Assembly (NCBI GenBank): GCA_963832305.1
Contig: CAWHTU010000016.1
Span: forward strand, 248,001 to 312,000
Source: Roseiarcus sp963832305
GTDB lineage: Bacteria > Pseudomonadota > Alphaproteobacteria > Rhizobiales > Beijerinckiaceae
Reading direction: 5' to 3'
Length of the DNA: 64,000 bases
The translations under genes were made by a program, and so were the position numbers. Numbering within the stretch: the stretch's first letter is position 1; each line of letters opens with the position of its first letter. Of the stretch, positions 26,292-35,880 are shown one piece after another. The notes under the pieces are model-generated. The model did not search any database. It was not told where the DNA came from and saw nothing but the letters and a program-made list of their open reading frames with translations.

Positions 26292-27566
26292 TCACTTTGT
26301 TCTCGACCCCGGTCGAAAGGCGAGTCCTCGCTGCACTGCGGCGGAGCCAAATCTGTCGCGCAGGCTCGCGATCGCCGCCTCGCGAAACTTCTCGCGACCG
26401 CCGTCTCCTCCGATCAGATCCTCTTCATCCGCACGCTCGGCGGGGGCCAGTTCGGTCGCGGCGATCCCCAAGAGGCGATAGGCTGTCCCGTCGGGCTGGG
26501 CGTCGAGCAACGCGCGAACCGCCTGGAACAGTCGCGGCGCAAGCTGTGTCGCCTTCATGCCGGCGTGGCTGCGCGTGCGCAAACTGAAATCTGGCAAGCG
26601 CAATTTCAACGTCACGCCGCAGGCCGAGAGGCCCTCCTTGCGCAGCCGCGCGGCGAGCCGATCGCAATGGACGAGCAAAATGCGCGTGAGCTCGGCTTTG
26701 TCGCTTATGTCGCTGTCGAAGGTCGTCTCGCTCGAGATGCTTTTGGTCTCGCGTTCCGCGACTACGGGGCGATCGTCGCGGCCCTGCGCAAGCCGCCATA
26801 GCCGAAGACCATCGGGGCCGAGGCGCGAAACGGCTGCCCGTTCGTCAATTCCTTGCAAATCGCCGAGCGTATGAAAGCCCAATCGCTCCAGTCGATCGCG
26901 CCCGACCCTACCGACACCCCACAGGCGCCCGACGCATTGGGGGGCGAGCCAAGCCTTCGCTTCTTCCCGCACGATCAATGCGAAACCGCGCGGCTTGTCG
27001 AGATCCGAGGCGAGTTTCGCCAGAAACTTGCAGTAACTGAGACCGACTGAAACCGTCACGCCGGTGGCCAATTCGACCTTCCGGGCGAAGCGCGCGAGCG
27101 TTTCGGCTGCCCCGGCGCGGTTGGGTCCGTCACAGCCGGTCAGATCGAGAAACGCCTCGTCGATGGAAAGCGGCTCGACCAAGGGCGTGAGCGCGAGCAT
27201 TTGGGCGCGGATCTCGCGGCCGACTCGGGCATATCTGGCCATGTCGGGCGGCAGCACGACCGCCTGGGGACATAGCGCCCGCGCGCGCGACATCGGCATC
27301 GCCGACCGGACCCCGAACGTCCGGGCGATATAACAGCAGGTGGCGACCACAGCTCGCGGCCCCGAACCGCCGACGATCACCGGCTTGTCCCTGAGGCTGG
27401 CGTCGTCGCGCTTTTCTACCGCTGCGTAGAATGCGTCGCAGTCGACATGGGCGATAGTCAGCCTGTCGGCGGCGCCAAGATCGATGGTCCGGGGCGATCC
27501 GCAATGGCCGCAGCGTGTCAGGTCAGTGGAGCTTCGTCTCAAGCAGTCGCGACACAGCCGGGGCAT
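26292..27566 (-). CDS. dinB: DNA polymerase IV (Y family) with N-terminal zinc-ribbon
   Basis: 424 residues. An N-terminal CxxC...CxxC segment (LCRDCLRRSSTDLTRCGHCG) of the alphaproteobacterial type precedes the polymerase: IAHVDCDAFYAAVEKRDD, metal site PLSIDEAFLDLTG, the CKFLAKLASDLDKP motif, and HhH-like and little-finger domains after about residue 200. It carries out error-prone lesion bypass. The start at 27566 is chosen because it leaves 11 bases after the stop of the DUF3572 gene; an upstream in-frame start would overlap it. Confidence 0.93.
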   Translation of the reverse strand: MPRLCRDCLRRSSTDLTRCGHCGSPRTIDLGAADRLTIAHVDCDAFYAAVEKRDDASLRDKPVIVGGSGPRAVVATCCYIARTFGVRSAMPMSRARALCPQAVVLPPDMARYARVGREIRAQMLALTPLVEPLSIDEAFLDLTGCDGPNRAGAAETLARFARKVELATGVTVSVGLSYCKFLAKLASDLDKPRGFALIVREEAKAWLAPQCVGRLWGVGRVGRDRLERLGFHTLGDLQGIDERAAVSRLGPDGLRLWRLAQGRDDRPVVAERETKSISSETTFDSDISDKAELTRILLVHCDRLAARLRKEGLSACGVTLKLRLPDFSLRTRSHAGMKATQLAPRLFQAVRALLDAQPDGTAYRLLGIAATELAPAERADEEDLIGGDGGREKFREAAIASLRDRFGSAAVQRGLAFRPGSRTK

Positions 27567-27577
27567 GCGCGCATCCG

Positions 27578-27886
27578 TCAAAAGTCGCCCGATTGAACCG
27601 GCCCGCACAGGGCCTGATGCGCGAGCGCGACTTTCTCAGGTCCGAGGTCGGAATCGGCGGCGAATCGGAGGAGAAGCTCCTCATCGGCAAGCATATACTC
27701 GAGCACCGACGCATGGAACGTCAGATCTTTCGCCGCGTCCCGCAGATTGTGGGGGCCCAGCCCGGTGAGACTGAGGAATCGGTCTAGCCGCTCAGGGTCG
27801 GCCGCGAGAAAGGTCAGCGCCGAGGCGGCCAGCGATTGGCCGAATTCCTGGCTGACGGATTGCCGCGCTTTCGAAGAATGGCGCAT
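27578..27886 (-). CDS. DUF3572 family protein
   Basis: 102 residues, mostly helical, with GQSLAASALTFLAADPERLD and SLTGLGPHNLRDAAKDLTFH, the conserved parts of DUF3572, a Rhizobiales-specific family of unknown function usually next to divK or dinB. Start ATG 27886 is supported by AAGGAGAATCGGAGT just upstream. It is transcribed with dinB and divergent from divK. Confidence 0.85.
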   Translation of the reverse strand: MRHSSKARQSVSQEFGQSLAASALTFLAADPERLDRFLSLTGLGPHNLRDAAKDLTFHASVLEYMLADEELLLRFAADSDLGPEKVALAHQALCGPVQSGDF

Positions 27887-27969
27887 ACTCCGATTCTCCT
27901 TTCGTAAATGTCTCGACGTTAGCATCCGCCACCTGATCGGCCGAGTTTGCGCCGCAGAATGGACCCCAA

Positions 27970-28350
27970 ATGGCCAAGACCGTGCTCATCGTTGAGGACA
28001 ATGAGCTCAATATGAAGCTGTTCAACGACCTCGTCGAGACGCGCGGACACCGAATCGTGCAAACGCGCAGCGGCATTGAAGCGGTTGAGTTGGCGCGCAA
28101 GCACCGGCCCGATCTCATCCTCATGGACATTCAGTTGCCGGAAATCTCCGGGCTCGAGGTCACGCAATGGCTAAAGGATGACGAAGAGCTCAGAGCGATA
28201 CCCGTCGTCGCAGTGACTGCGTTCGCAATGAAGGGCGATGAGGAAAAAATTCGCCAGGGCGGCTGCGAAGCCTATCTGTCGAAGCCGATCTCGGTCGCCA
28301 GGTTCTTCGAGACCATTGACCAATTCCTTGGACCGGGAGTCAAGCAATGA
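27970..28350 (+). CDS. divK: DivK single-domain response regulator
   Basis: 126 residues, a receiver domain only: acidic pair in TVLIVEDNELNMKLF, phospho-acceptor Asp in DLILMDIQLPEISGLE, Thr/Lys in VAVTAFAMKGDEEKI and YLSKPISVARF. In alphaproteobacteria DivK is phosphorylated by DivJ/PleC-type kinases and steers CtrA activity and asymmetric division. Its last bases overlap the start of pleD (ATGA), the classic divK-pleD operon. Confidence 0.95.
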   Translation: MAKTVLIVEDNELNMKLFNDLVETRGHRIVQTRSGIEAVELARKHRPDLILMDIQLPEISGLEVTQWLKDDEELRAIPVVAVTAFAMKGDEEKIRQGGCEAYLSKPISVARFFETIDQFLGPGVKQ

Positions 28351-29717
28351 CGGCTTGCGTCCTGGTGGTTGACGATGTCGAGCCCAACCGTAAGCTCCTC
28401 GAAGCGAGACTCAGCATCGAATACTTTGAGGTGTTGACGGCAACGAACGGACCCGAGGCGATTGCGATCTGCAAAAAGGGCGGCTGCGATCTCGTCCTTC
28501 TCGACGTAATGATGCCCCGGATGGACGGCTTTGAGGTCTGCCGTCGATTGAGAGCTGGGCCTGAGACCGCCCATCTGCCAATTATCCTCGTCACCGCTCT
28601 CGACCGGCCCGCCGATCGTGTTCGCGGCCTCGAAGCCGGCGCTGACGACTTCCTTACCAAGCCCGTCGATGAAATCGCGCTGGTCGCTCGCGTTCGGTCA
28701 CTGGCCCGCCTCAAGTTCTCGATCGACGAATTGCGCAGCCGCGCCGCACACAGCGCCGGGGCGGAAATGGTCGAGACCGTTGAAGCCCTGGCGCCGCCGG
28801 TCCCGGAACGCGGACGCATCCTGCTGGTCGATCACCAGCGAAGCTCTTTCGAGCGCCTTGTCAACGCGCTGACGCCGCATCATGACGTCATCCAGATCGA
28901 CGAGCCGGGCGAGGCCCTCGCCAAGGCGCGCAGCGAGAACGTCGACCTCATGATCGTCGCTCTAGGCTTCGGGGAGTTCGACGGATTGCGGCTCTGCAGT
29001 CAGGCGCGTTCGGACGCGTCGACGCGGAATCTCCCTATCCTCCTTGTCGCGGATCGCGACGATCGGCAGAAGGTTCTTCGCGGCCTTGAACTCGGCGTGA
29101 ACGACTACCTTTCCCGGCCCGTCGACCGAAACGAACTGCTGGCTCGCACGCGCACAAACGTCCGCCAGAAGCGCTATGTGGATCGACTGCGGCAATCCGT
29201 GCGTCAATCGGTGGAGATGGCATTCTACGATCCGCTGACCGGCCTCAACAATCGGCGCTTCCTGGAGCGCCGCATGCCGGCGATGATTGAGACCGCGCAG
29301 CAGCGCGGCGCACCGCTAACGATGATGATTCTCGACATCGACCATTTCAAGCGCATCAACGACACCTTTGGTCACGACGCCGGCGATCTCGTTCTCAAGG
29401 GTTTCGCCGCCGAACTGCAGCAGATAATCCGCGGCGGCGATCTGGTCTGTCGTTTGGGCGGGGAAGAGTTTGTCGTCGTCATGCCGGGGCTCGACGCAAG
29501 CCACGCGGCGCGCATGGCCGAGCGTGCGCGCCGGACGATTGAAAACAAGGCGTTCCCTATAGGAGACGTCGCCGCGCCGGTCTCGATAACTGTGTCGATT
29601 GGCCTCGCCGACGTTCGCGTCGAACAGGACTCCACCGATCTCTATCGCCGCGCCGACCGCGCGCTCTACTTGTCAAAGTCCGCGGGCCGCAATCGCGTCA
29701 CTCTCGATGCGGCGTGA
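28347..29717 (+). CDS. pleD: PleD diguanylate cyclase (REC-REC-GGDEF)
   Basis: 456 residues. First receiver: phospho-acceptor in LVLLDVMMPRMDGFEVC, followed by VTALDRPADRVRG. The second, degenerate receiver starts GRILLVDHQRSS and has LMIVALGFGEFDGL in place of the acceptor segment. The cyclase has MAFYDPLTGLNNRRFL, the active-site GGEEF, and an inhibitory RxxD I-site (RGGD) five residues before it. It makes c-di-GMP during the swarmer-to-stalk type transition and is coupled to divK. Confidence 0.95.
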   Translation: MTACVLVVDDVEPNRKLLEARLSIEYFEVLTATNGPEAIAICKKGGCDLVLLDVMMPRMDGFEVCRRLRAGPETAHLPIILVTALDRPADRVRGLEAGADDFLTKPVDEIALVARVRSLARLKFSIDELRSRAAHSAGAEMVETVEALAPPVPERGRILLVDHQRSSFERLVNALTPHHDVIQIDEPGEALAKARSENVDLMIVALGFGEFDGLRLCSQARSDASTRNLPILLVADRDDRQKVLRGLELGVNDYLSRPVDRNELLARTRTNVRQKRYVDRLRQSVRQSVEMAFYDPLTGLNNRRFLERRMPAMIETAQQRGAPLTMMILDIDHFKRINDTFGHDAGDLVLKGFAAELQQIIRGGDLVCRLGGEEFVVVMPGLDASHAARMAERARRTIENKAFPIGDVAAPVSITVSIGLADVRVEQDSTDLYRRADRALYLSKSAGRNRVTLDAA

Positions 29718-29783
29718 CCAAAGCGGGCAGCCGGCCGCCACGGCAATCTCTTGCAGAAAATCAGAACCTCCCAGCGCCCTCGT

Positions 29784-30794
29784 CTAGTTGACGCCAAGCT
29801 CGGCTGTGATGGCCGCGAGTCGCCGCTCGCCCTCTTCGACGTCGAACGGCTCGGGCGCCGATATGCTCGCCAAGGCCGATCTGGCGCGGCGCAGCGAAGA
29901 GCCCGAAAGCTCAGGCGTGACGGACGCAACCGCGCGCGCCTGGCCGAGTTCGCCATTGCAGTGCAGGACGATATCAAGCCCGGCGTCAAAAATCGCCGCG
30001 GCGCGCTCCTCGTATGGACCCGCCAACGCCTTCATCGACACGTCGTCGCTCAAAAGGAGGCCGTCAAACCCGATCTCGCCACGCATGACTTCTGCGACGA
30101 CGATCGAAGACGCGGTCGCCGGATGATGCCTGTCGATCGCCCTGTAGAGGACATGTGCGCTCATTGCCATCGGCAGGTCGTTGAGCGCCGCAAAAGGCGC
30201 AAAATCGCGCTTGAGGCCGTCGTGCGGGGCATCGACAACCGGCAGCTCGTGATGGCTGTCGACACGCGCCCGCCCATGACCTGGCATATGCTTCACGACG
30301 GGCGCGACGCCGCCGGCAAGAAGTCCTTCGGCTACCGCTCGACCCATCGCGGCGACGCGCTCTGGCCGAGAGGAGAAAGCCCGGCTGCCGATCGCGGCAT
30401 GCGTTCCATCCTCGGCAACATCAAGCACGGGCGCGCAATCGACGCTGATCCCGACTTCGGCCAGATCGAAAGCGATCAGGCGAGCGACGAGACGCGCCGC
30501 CGCCTGGGCTTGGGAGGGCTCCAACCCGGCTTCAATCACAGCGGCCGCGGGGTACGAGCGCCAATGTGGAGGCGCCATGCGCTGAACCCGGCCGCCCTCC
30601 TGATCTATCAAGACGGGCGCATCAGCGCGCCCGACACATTCCCGAAATGAGCGCGTCAAGGCGCGCAGCTGACCACGATCGGCGACATTGCGCTTGAACA
30701 GAATCAAACCCCAAGGCTCTTCGCGGCGAAGAAACGCGCGTTCCTCGGCGTCCAGCACGAGGCCCGCGCAGCCGCAAATGAAGGCCTTAGGCAT
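29784..30794 (-). CDS. nagZ: Beta-N-acetylhexosaminidase NagZ
   Basis: 336-residue GH3 enzyme of peptidoglycan recycling. Substrate and catalytic motifs: LIDQEGGRVQRM, KHMPGHGRARVDSHHELPVV (catalytic His/Asp loop) and GLLLSDDVSMKAL (nucleophile Asp). It removes GlcNAc from anhydro-muropeptides in the cytosol. It is 33 bases after the SPOR gene in a minus-strand run dgt-argS-SPOR-nagZ. Confidence 0.93.
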   Translation of the reverse strand: MPKAFICGCAGLVLDAEERAFLRREEPWGLILFKRNVADRGQLRALTRSFRECVGRADAPVLIDQEGGRVQRMAPPHWRSYPAAAVIEAGLEPSQAQAAARLVARLIAFDLAEVGISVDCAPVLDVAEDGTHAAIGSRAFSSRPERVAAMGRAVAEGLLAGGVAPVVKHMPGHGRARVDSHHELPVVDAPHDGLKRDFAPFAALNDLPMAMSAHVLYRAIDRHHPATASSIVVAEVMRGEIGFDGLLLSDDVSMKALAGPYEERAAAIFDAGLDIVLHCNGELGQARAVASVTPELSGSSLRRARSALASISAPEPFDVEEGERRLAAITAELGVN

Positions 30795-30827
30795 TCGGAC
30801 TCCCAGCCGCGGCCCGGGTCGCCCGGC

Positions 30828-32303
30828 TCACTTGGCGATGAAGCACTCCCCGCCCCCGCCTTTCAGGCGAGCGCAGAGCGCCGCGGCATCGGCTTTGGTG
30901 AGGCCGACCACGCGTAAGCGATAGATCGTTTCGCCGTTCACCACGGCCTTGTGCACGCCGATGGACGAGCCGTTAAGGTCAGCGCTGTACTTGCCAGTTA
31001 ATCGCGCGACTTCGCTCTTGGCTTCCGCTTCCGACCTGGGCGCTGCGAGTTGAACCGCCCAGCCGCCCGAGGCGGTCGCCGGAGTTGTGTCGACCGGTGG
31101 CGCCTCGGGCGCCGCGGCAGCGCCTGTCGCCTCCGCGACGTTCTTGTCGGGCTTCGGCTTCTTCGTCGCCTTCTCCGCCGGTTTCAATTGCACGGCGGGT
31201 TGCGTTGGCGCGCTCGGCGCCTGAGCGTTCGCCTCCGGCGCTGTCGTGTCGGTCTTCGCTACCGCGATGCGAGCGGAAGATTTCGGCGACAGCTTGGTGG
31301 GCAATTCAAGCTTTGGTGTCGAAGGTTCCGCGACCGCGGCCGCGTCCCCGGTCACCTTCGGTGCGGGCGCGAACGCGGTCGAAGGCGCGACGGCAGGCTG
31401 AGGCGGCGCCGCGGCCTGCGCAACGTCACCCACATTCTGGGCCAGCGGCAATGCGCCGATCGGTGTTCCATCCGGCCGCAGGGAAACGGTGCGAACCGGT
31501 TTCGGGTCGGGGAATTCCGACGTCACGCTTGGGGGAGGCGCAGCGGCCTGGGGCACCAGCGGCGTATTGAGGGTCGCCGCGACCGGCGTGGCGCCCGATG
31601 CGCTGGCGGCAGGCTGAGGCTGCGGGGCGGCCGGGGGATTGGCCGGCGCGGGCGGCGGATTGTCGGCTGATGCCTGGGCGCTCAAATCGACAGGCTGCTC
31701 CTCGGAATTTATGATTTTGATCGTTGCCGGCTTCGCGTTGTCCTTGAGGACGGAGACCGCAGTGTCATTGGACGCGGTGACTGTCTGGTCGCTCGGCGGC
31801 TGCACCTTGGTCGGTCCCTGAGCCGCAGCAATGAACGGAGGATCCTTGGGCAGGCCGGGGACTCGACCTTTGAGCGCGAAAACGGCGCCGATCATCGCCA
31901 AACCCGCGAGCGCCAGCGCGGAAACCGTGAGTTTCCACCGCCAGGGTCGCTTGGCAGCCTGCCCGGTCTCCTGGGCATCGTCGGAACGAGGGGCGTCGAA
32001 CTCGTAATCCTTCCGCGCCGCGCGATCGGCGTCCGACGCGCCGGGAATAAGTTCTTCTGCTTCGTCGATCGCTGGCCTCAGCGCTCCGGTTTCGATCGAC
32101 CGGGCGGGTTGCGCGTTTCTCTTCTCGGTTTCGGGGACGAGCCGCGTCGACGTCTCACTCGAGGCGTATGAGGACTCAACGATGCGCGCCAGTTCAGCGA
32201 GCGGATCCTCGACGTTTGCCTGCTGGGCGCCAGCGGCGCGCAAGCGCCGCTCGAATTCCTCAAGGTTGATATCGTCGGCTGCACGCGACCCGGAAACGTT
32301 CAT
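30828..32303 (-). CDS. SPOR-domain envelope protein
   Basis: 491 residues: an acidic cytoplasmic N-terminus, one membrane helix (TVSALALAGLAMIGAVFAL, near residues 128-146), a long Pro/Ala-rich periplasmic linker, and a C-terminal SPOR domain (GGWAVQLAAPRSEAEAKSEV to RLRVVGLTKADAAALCARL) that binds denuded septal glycan. The linker is low complexity. It probably recruits to the division site; its place between argS and nagZ is conserved in Rhizobiales. Confidence 0.88.
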   Translation of the reverse strand: MNVSGSRAADDINLEEFERRLRAAGAQQANVEDPLAELARIVESSYASSETSTRLVPETEKRNAQPARSIETGALRPAIDEAEELIPGASDADRAARKDYEFDAPRSDDAQETGQAAKRPWRWKLTVSALALAGLAMIGAVFALKGRVPGLPKDPPFIAAAQGPTKVQPPSDQTVTASNDTAVSVLKDNAKPATIKIINSEEQPVDLSAQASADNPPPAPANPPAAPQPQPAASASGATPVAATLNTPLVPQAAAPPPSVTSEFPDPKPVRTVSLRPDGTPIGALPLAQNVGDVAQAAAPPQPAVAPSTAFAPAPKVTGDAAAVAEPSTPKLELPTKLSPKSSARIAVAKTDTTAPEANAQAPSAPTQPAVQLKPAEKATKKPKPDKNVAEATGAAAAPEAPPVDTTPATASGGWAVQLAAPRSEAEAKSEVARLTGKYSADLNGSSIGVHKAVVNGETIYRLRVVGLTKADAAALCARLKGGGGECFIAK

Positions 32304-32371
32304 TTGGTCCTCTTCTATTGCCGCTCATCGCCGCTTGCGCCCGAGGCGCCCCCGCCCATGATGACAATTTG

Positions 32372-34147
32372 CTAACGCATCTCCTCCGGGGCGCTAACCC
32401 CCAAAATTGACAGCGCGGAGGCCAAAACAAGGCCGACGCCCGCCACCAAGGACAGCCTCGAATACGATAATTTTCGATCATTTTCATTAACGAAGCGCAA
32501 ATCGCGCGCATCTTTGCCCCTGTTCCAGTGGGCGTGGAACCGCGTCGCGAGCTCGTGGGCATAGAACGCAACCCGGTGCGGCTCATGCGCCTCTGCGGCC
32601 TGAAGGATTAGGCGGGGGTACTGCGCCGCCGTTCGCATCAACTCGCGCTCGCCCTCGTCGGTCAGGAGCGATCGATCGGCCTGGCTCAGGGATACGGGAT
32701 CAAGGTCGAAGTCGTCAAAGACGGCCTTGCCCTGTCGCAAAACGCTGCGGACGCGTGCGTGAGCGTATTGCACATAGAAGACTGGATTGTCCTGGCTCCG
32801 CTCGATCACCTTCGCCAAGTCGAAGTCGAGGGGGGCGTCGTTCTTGCGCATCAGCATCATGAACCGGACGGCGTCTGCTCCGACTTCGTCCACGACCTCA
32901 CGAAGCGTTACGAAGTCGCCGGATCGTTTCGACATTTTGACTGGCTCGCCTGCCCTCATGAGACGCACGAGCTGGCAAAGGCGAACCTCGAGGTTGGCCT
33001 TTCCGCCCGACAAGGCGGCGACGGCGGCCTGCATGCGTTTGACGTAGCCGCCATGGTCGGCCCCCCACACGTCGACCAGCATCCGATAACCCCGGTCGAT
33101 CTTGGTCTTGTGATAGGCGATGTCGCTGGCGAAATAGGTATAGGCGCCGTCGGACTTGATCAGCGGCCGGTCCACGTCGTCGCCGAAGTCGGTCGAGCGG
33201 AACAGCGTCTGCTCGCGGTCTTCCCAATCGTCGGCCGCCCCGCCCTTGGGCGGCGGCAAGCGTCCCTCGTAGATTAGGCCGCGCGCGCGCAGCCAATCGA
33301 TCGCCTCGCGCACCCGATCCTCGCCCCCGTCGGCGCCGGTGAGGGCGCGCTCCGAAGCGAACACCTCATGGGTGATGTTGAGGGCGGCGAGATCGGCGCG
33401 GATCATCGCCATCATTGCGTCGATTGCGCGCCGGCGCGCCATAGGTAGCCATTCCGCCTCGGGCTTCTTCCTGAGAGCCGGGCCGAACTCGCGCGCCAGA
33501 CTCTCGCCGACCGGCCTGAGATAGTCGCCGGGATAGAGGCCTTCGGGAATTGGGCCGATGTCCTCCCCCAAAGCTTCGCGGTAGCGGAGGAAGGCCGAGC
33601 GGGCCAGGACGTCAACCTGGCCGCCGGCGTCGTTGACATAGTATTCGCGCGTGGCCTCGCGGCCGGAGAAGATCAGGAGGTTCGCGAGAGCGTCGCCGAA
33701 TACCGCCCCGCGCGCGTGGCCGACGTGCATCGGCCCCGTCGGGTTGGCGCTCACGTATTCAACGTTGACCCGCCCCTCGGCGCTCGGCGCGCCGGCCCCG
33801 AAACGCAGGCCATCGACGAGGATCGCCTTCAGAACCTGGTGGTAAACCTCCGGCTTGAGCACAATGTTGATGAAGCCCGGGCCGGCGACTTCGGCGTTCA
33901 AAACATCCGGTTCGCGGGTGAGATCCGCGACCAGGCTTGCGGCCAGGGCGCGTGGATTCGAACCAGCCTCCTTGGCTTCCCGCGCATAGACCATCGCCGC
34001 GTTGGTCGAGAGATCCCCGTGGGCTGAGTCCCGCGGCGGCTCGACAGTGAAGCGGCCGAGATCGAGGCCGCGCGGCAGTTCTCCGCCCGCGATCCTTTTC
34101 TCGAGCAGCCGGGCGATGCGCGACTGGAAGTCGGCGAAAATGTTCAT
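32372..34147 (-). CDS. argS: Arginyl-tRNA synthetase
   Basis: 591 residues, class I. The HIGH-type signature appears as PTGPMHVGHARGAVFGD and the KMSKS-type as PVKMSKRSGDFVTLRE. The C-terminal anticodon-binding domain (FYVQYAHARVRSVLRQG) and N-terminal Add1-like domain are present. Start ATG 34147 follows GGAGAAAG. No insertion or break seen. Confidence 0.96.
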   Translation of the reverse strand: MNIFADFQSRIARLLEKRIAGGELPRGLDLGRFTVEPPRDSAHGDLSTNAAMVYAREAKEAGSNPRALAASLVADLTREPDVLNAEVAGPGFINIVLKPEVYHQVLKAILVDGLRFGAGAPSAEGRVNVEYVSANPTGPMHVGHARGAVFGDALANLLIFSGREATREYYVNDAGGQVDVLARSAFLRYREALGEDIGPIPEGLYPGDYLRPVGESLAREFGPALRKKPEAEWLPMARRRAIDAMMAMIRADLAALNITHEVFASERALTGADGGEDRVREAIDWLRARGLIYEGRLPPPKGGAADDWEDREQTLFRSTDFGDDVDRPLIKSDGAYTYFASDIAYHKTKIDRGYRMLVDVWGADHGGYVKRMQAAVAALSGGKANLEVRLCQLVRLMRAGEPVKMSKRSGDFVTLREVVDEVGADAVRFMMLMRKNDAPLDFDLAKVIERSQDNPVFYVQYAHARVRSVLRQGKAVFDDFDLDPVSLSQADRSLLTDEGERELMRTAAQYPRLILQAAEAHEPHRVAFYAHELATRFHAHWNRGKDARDLRFVNENDRKLSYSRLSLVAGVGLVLASALSILGVSAPEEMR

Positions 34148-34194
34148 CTTTCTCCACGCCGTCGACGCCTCGGCGCCTTAAGGAGCGCGCGCCT

Positions 34195-35415
34195 CTATCG
34201 CAAGTCGGAAGCGCCGTCAAAAAGACGGCCATGCTCGGCGATCGCGAAACGGTCGGTCATGCCGGCGATATAGTCGGCGACCGCGCGCGCCCGGTCGCCC
34301 TCCCCCGCCTTGGCGGCCCACTCGGGCGGCATAGTGGATGGCTCGGTCAGATAGCCCTTGAACAACCGCCGCACGATCGCGTCCGCCCGGTCGCGGACCT
34401 TGCGCACGGCAGGATGGCGGTACATCCGGGCGAACAGGAACGCCTTGATGTCGCGGTCGGCTGCCTCGACCCTGGCGGAGAGGCCGACCAGGGTCTGGCC
34501 GGCGGCGGCGACCGCTTCCGGGCTCTCGACGCCCGCTGCGGCGATCCGCCGGGCGCTCTCGGCGATTGCATCCTCGATGAATCGCGTGATGACGCGCCGG
34601 GTGAGCTCGTGGATGACGCGCGGCTCCTCGAGCCCCGGATAGAGATCGTCGATCTCGCCGAGCAGTCCGGCGACGAACGGAACGGCGGCGCGGAGCTCGG
34701 CGATCGAAAACAGGCCCGCGCGCAAGCCGTCGTCGATGTCATGGGCGTCGTAGGCGATGTCGTCGGCGATCGCGGCTGCCTGAGCCTCGAGGCTGGCGTG
34801 GCGCGCGAGATCGAGGGACTGACGCTTGTCGTAGCTAAGTATGGAGGCCGGAACGCCTCGCGCGCGGTACCGCTCGGCGCGCGCGCCCGAGGCGTCGATG
34901 AGCGGGCCATTGTGCTTGACCAGCCCCGCCAGGGTCGGCTGGGTGAGGTTGAGCCCGTCGAAGGCGGCATAGCGGCGCTCGAGCTCGGTGACGATCCGCA
35001 GGGCGTGGCTGTTGTGGTCGAAGCCGCCATGGTCGGCCATGCAGGCGTCTAGCGCGTCCTCGCCGGTATGCCCGAACGGCGTGTGGCCGAGATCGTGGCC
35101 GAGCGCGACTGCTTCGGCGAGGTCGTCGTCGAGCCCGAGCGCGCGAGCGAGCGCGCGCGCGATCTGGGCCACCTCGATGGTATGGGTGAGGCGGGTGCGG
35201 AAATGGTCGCCCTCGTGGTCGACGAAGACCTGGGTCTTGTGGGCCAGGCGGCGAAAGGCGGTCGAGTGGACGATCCGGTCGCGGTCGCGCTGGAACTCGG
35301 TGCGCGTCGCCGACGGCGGCTCGGAGACGAGACGCCCCGGCGCTCGCGCAGCGTCGGCGGCGTAGGGAGCGCGAGCCGCAGCTCCGGCCTGGTCCGCCAT
35401 CGGGTTTCTTGACAT
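34195..35415 (-). CDS. dgt: Deoxyguanosinetriphosphate triphosphohydrolase-like HD protein
   Basis: About 406 residues, HD superfamily. Entry motif TRTEFQRDRDRIVHSTAFRR, and metal site TRLTHTIEVAQIARALAR, then AVALGHDLGHTPFGHTGEDA. It splits dNTPs to nucleosides and triphosphate, tuning the dNTP pool. An ATG at 35415 is taken because GAAGAG lies upstream; a GTG at 35427 and an ATG at 35400 are in frame too. It is divergent from erpA. Confidence 0.9.
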   Translation of the reverse strand: MSRNPMADQAGAAARAPYAADAARAPGRLVSEPPSATRTEFQRDRDRIVHSTAFRRLAHKTQVFVDHEGDHFRTRLTHTIEVAQIARALARALGLDDDLAEAVALGHDLGHTPFGHTGEDALDACMADHGGFDHNSHALRIVTELERRYAAFDGLNLTQPTLAGLVKHNGPLIDASGARAERYRARGVPASILSYDKRQSLDLARHASLEAQAAAIADDIAYDAHDIDDGLRAGLFSIAELRAAVPFVAGLLGEIDDLYPGLEEPRVIHELTRRVITRFIEDAIAESARRIAAAGVESPEAVAAAGQTLVGLSARVEAADRDIKAFLFARMYRHPAVRKVRDRADAIVRRLFKGYLTEPSTMPPEWAAKAGEGDRARAVADYIAGMTDRFAIAEHGRLFDGASDLR

Positions 35416-35504
35416 TGCGCTCTTCACCGGGCGTCCATATCTTCAGCTCGAGCAGAGTCTTGGCGGCGCCGGCATGGCGGCGCAAGCGATTAAAGGGCGT
35501 GGTC

Positions 35505-35852
35505 ATGAATGAAGCCGTCTCTCCGGCCCTCGAGGGGGTCACGATCAGCGCGAGCGCGGCGCGGCGGCTCAACGCCATCCTCAAAGGCGAAGCGGGCGCG
35601 GCACTCAGGATCTCGGTCAAAGGCGGCGGCTGCTCGGGCTTCCAGTATTCGTTCGACGTCGACCGGAGCCGCGCCGAGGACGACGTCGCGGTCACCCGCG
35701 ACGGCGCGACGGTGCTCGTCGACCCGGTGTCGCTCGAGCTCCTCAAGGGGGCCGAGCTCGACTTCGTCGACGACCTGATGGGGCAGTCGTTCCGGGTCAA
35801 GAACCCGAACGCCGTCGCCTCGTGCGGGTGCGGGGTCAGCTTCTCGGTGTGA
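35505..35852 (+). CDS. erpA: Iron-sulfur insertion protein, ErpA/IscA type
   Basis: 115-residue A-type carrier that receives Fe-S clusters and hands them to apo-enzymes. The three cluster-binding cysteines are present: one in KGGGCSGFQYSFD and two in the C-terminal ASCGCGVSF. Start ATG 35505; an upstream reading of the same frame has no domain support. The stop is followed within 30 bases by repeat array B. Confidence 0.93.
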   Translation: MNEAVSPALEGVTISASAARRLNAILKGEAGAALRISVKGGGCSGFQYSFDVDRSRAEDDVAVTRDGATVLVDPVSLELLKGAELDFVDDLMGQSFRVKNPNAVASCGCGVSFSV

Positions 35853-35880
35853 CAAGGCGCCGTTCGCGGCGAAAAGCGGT

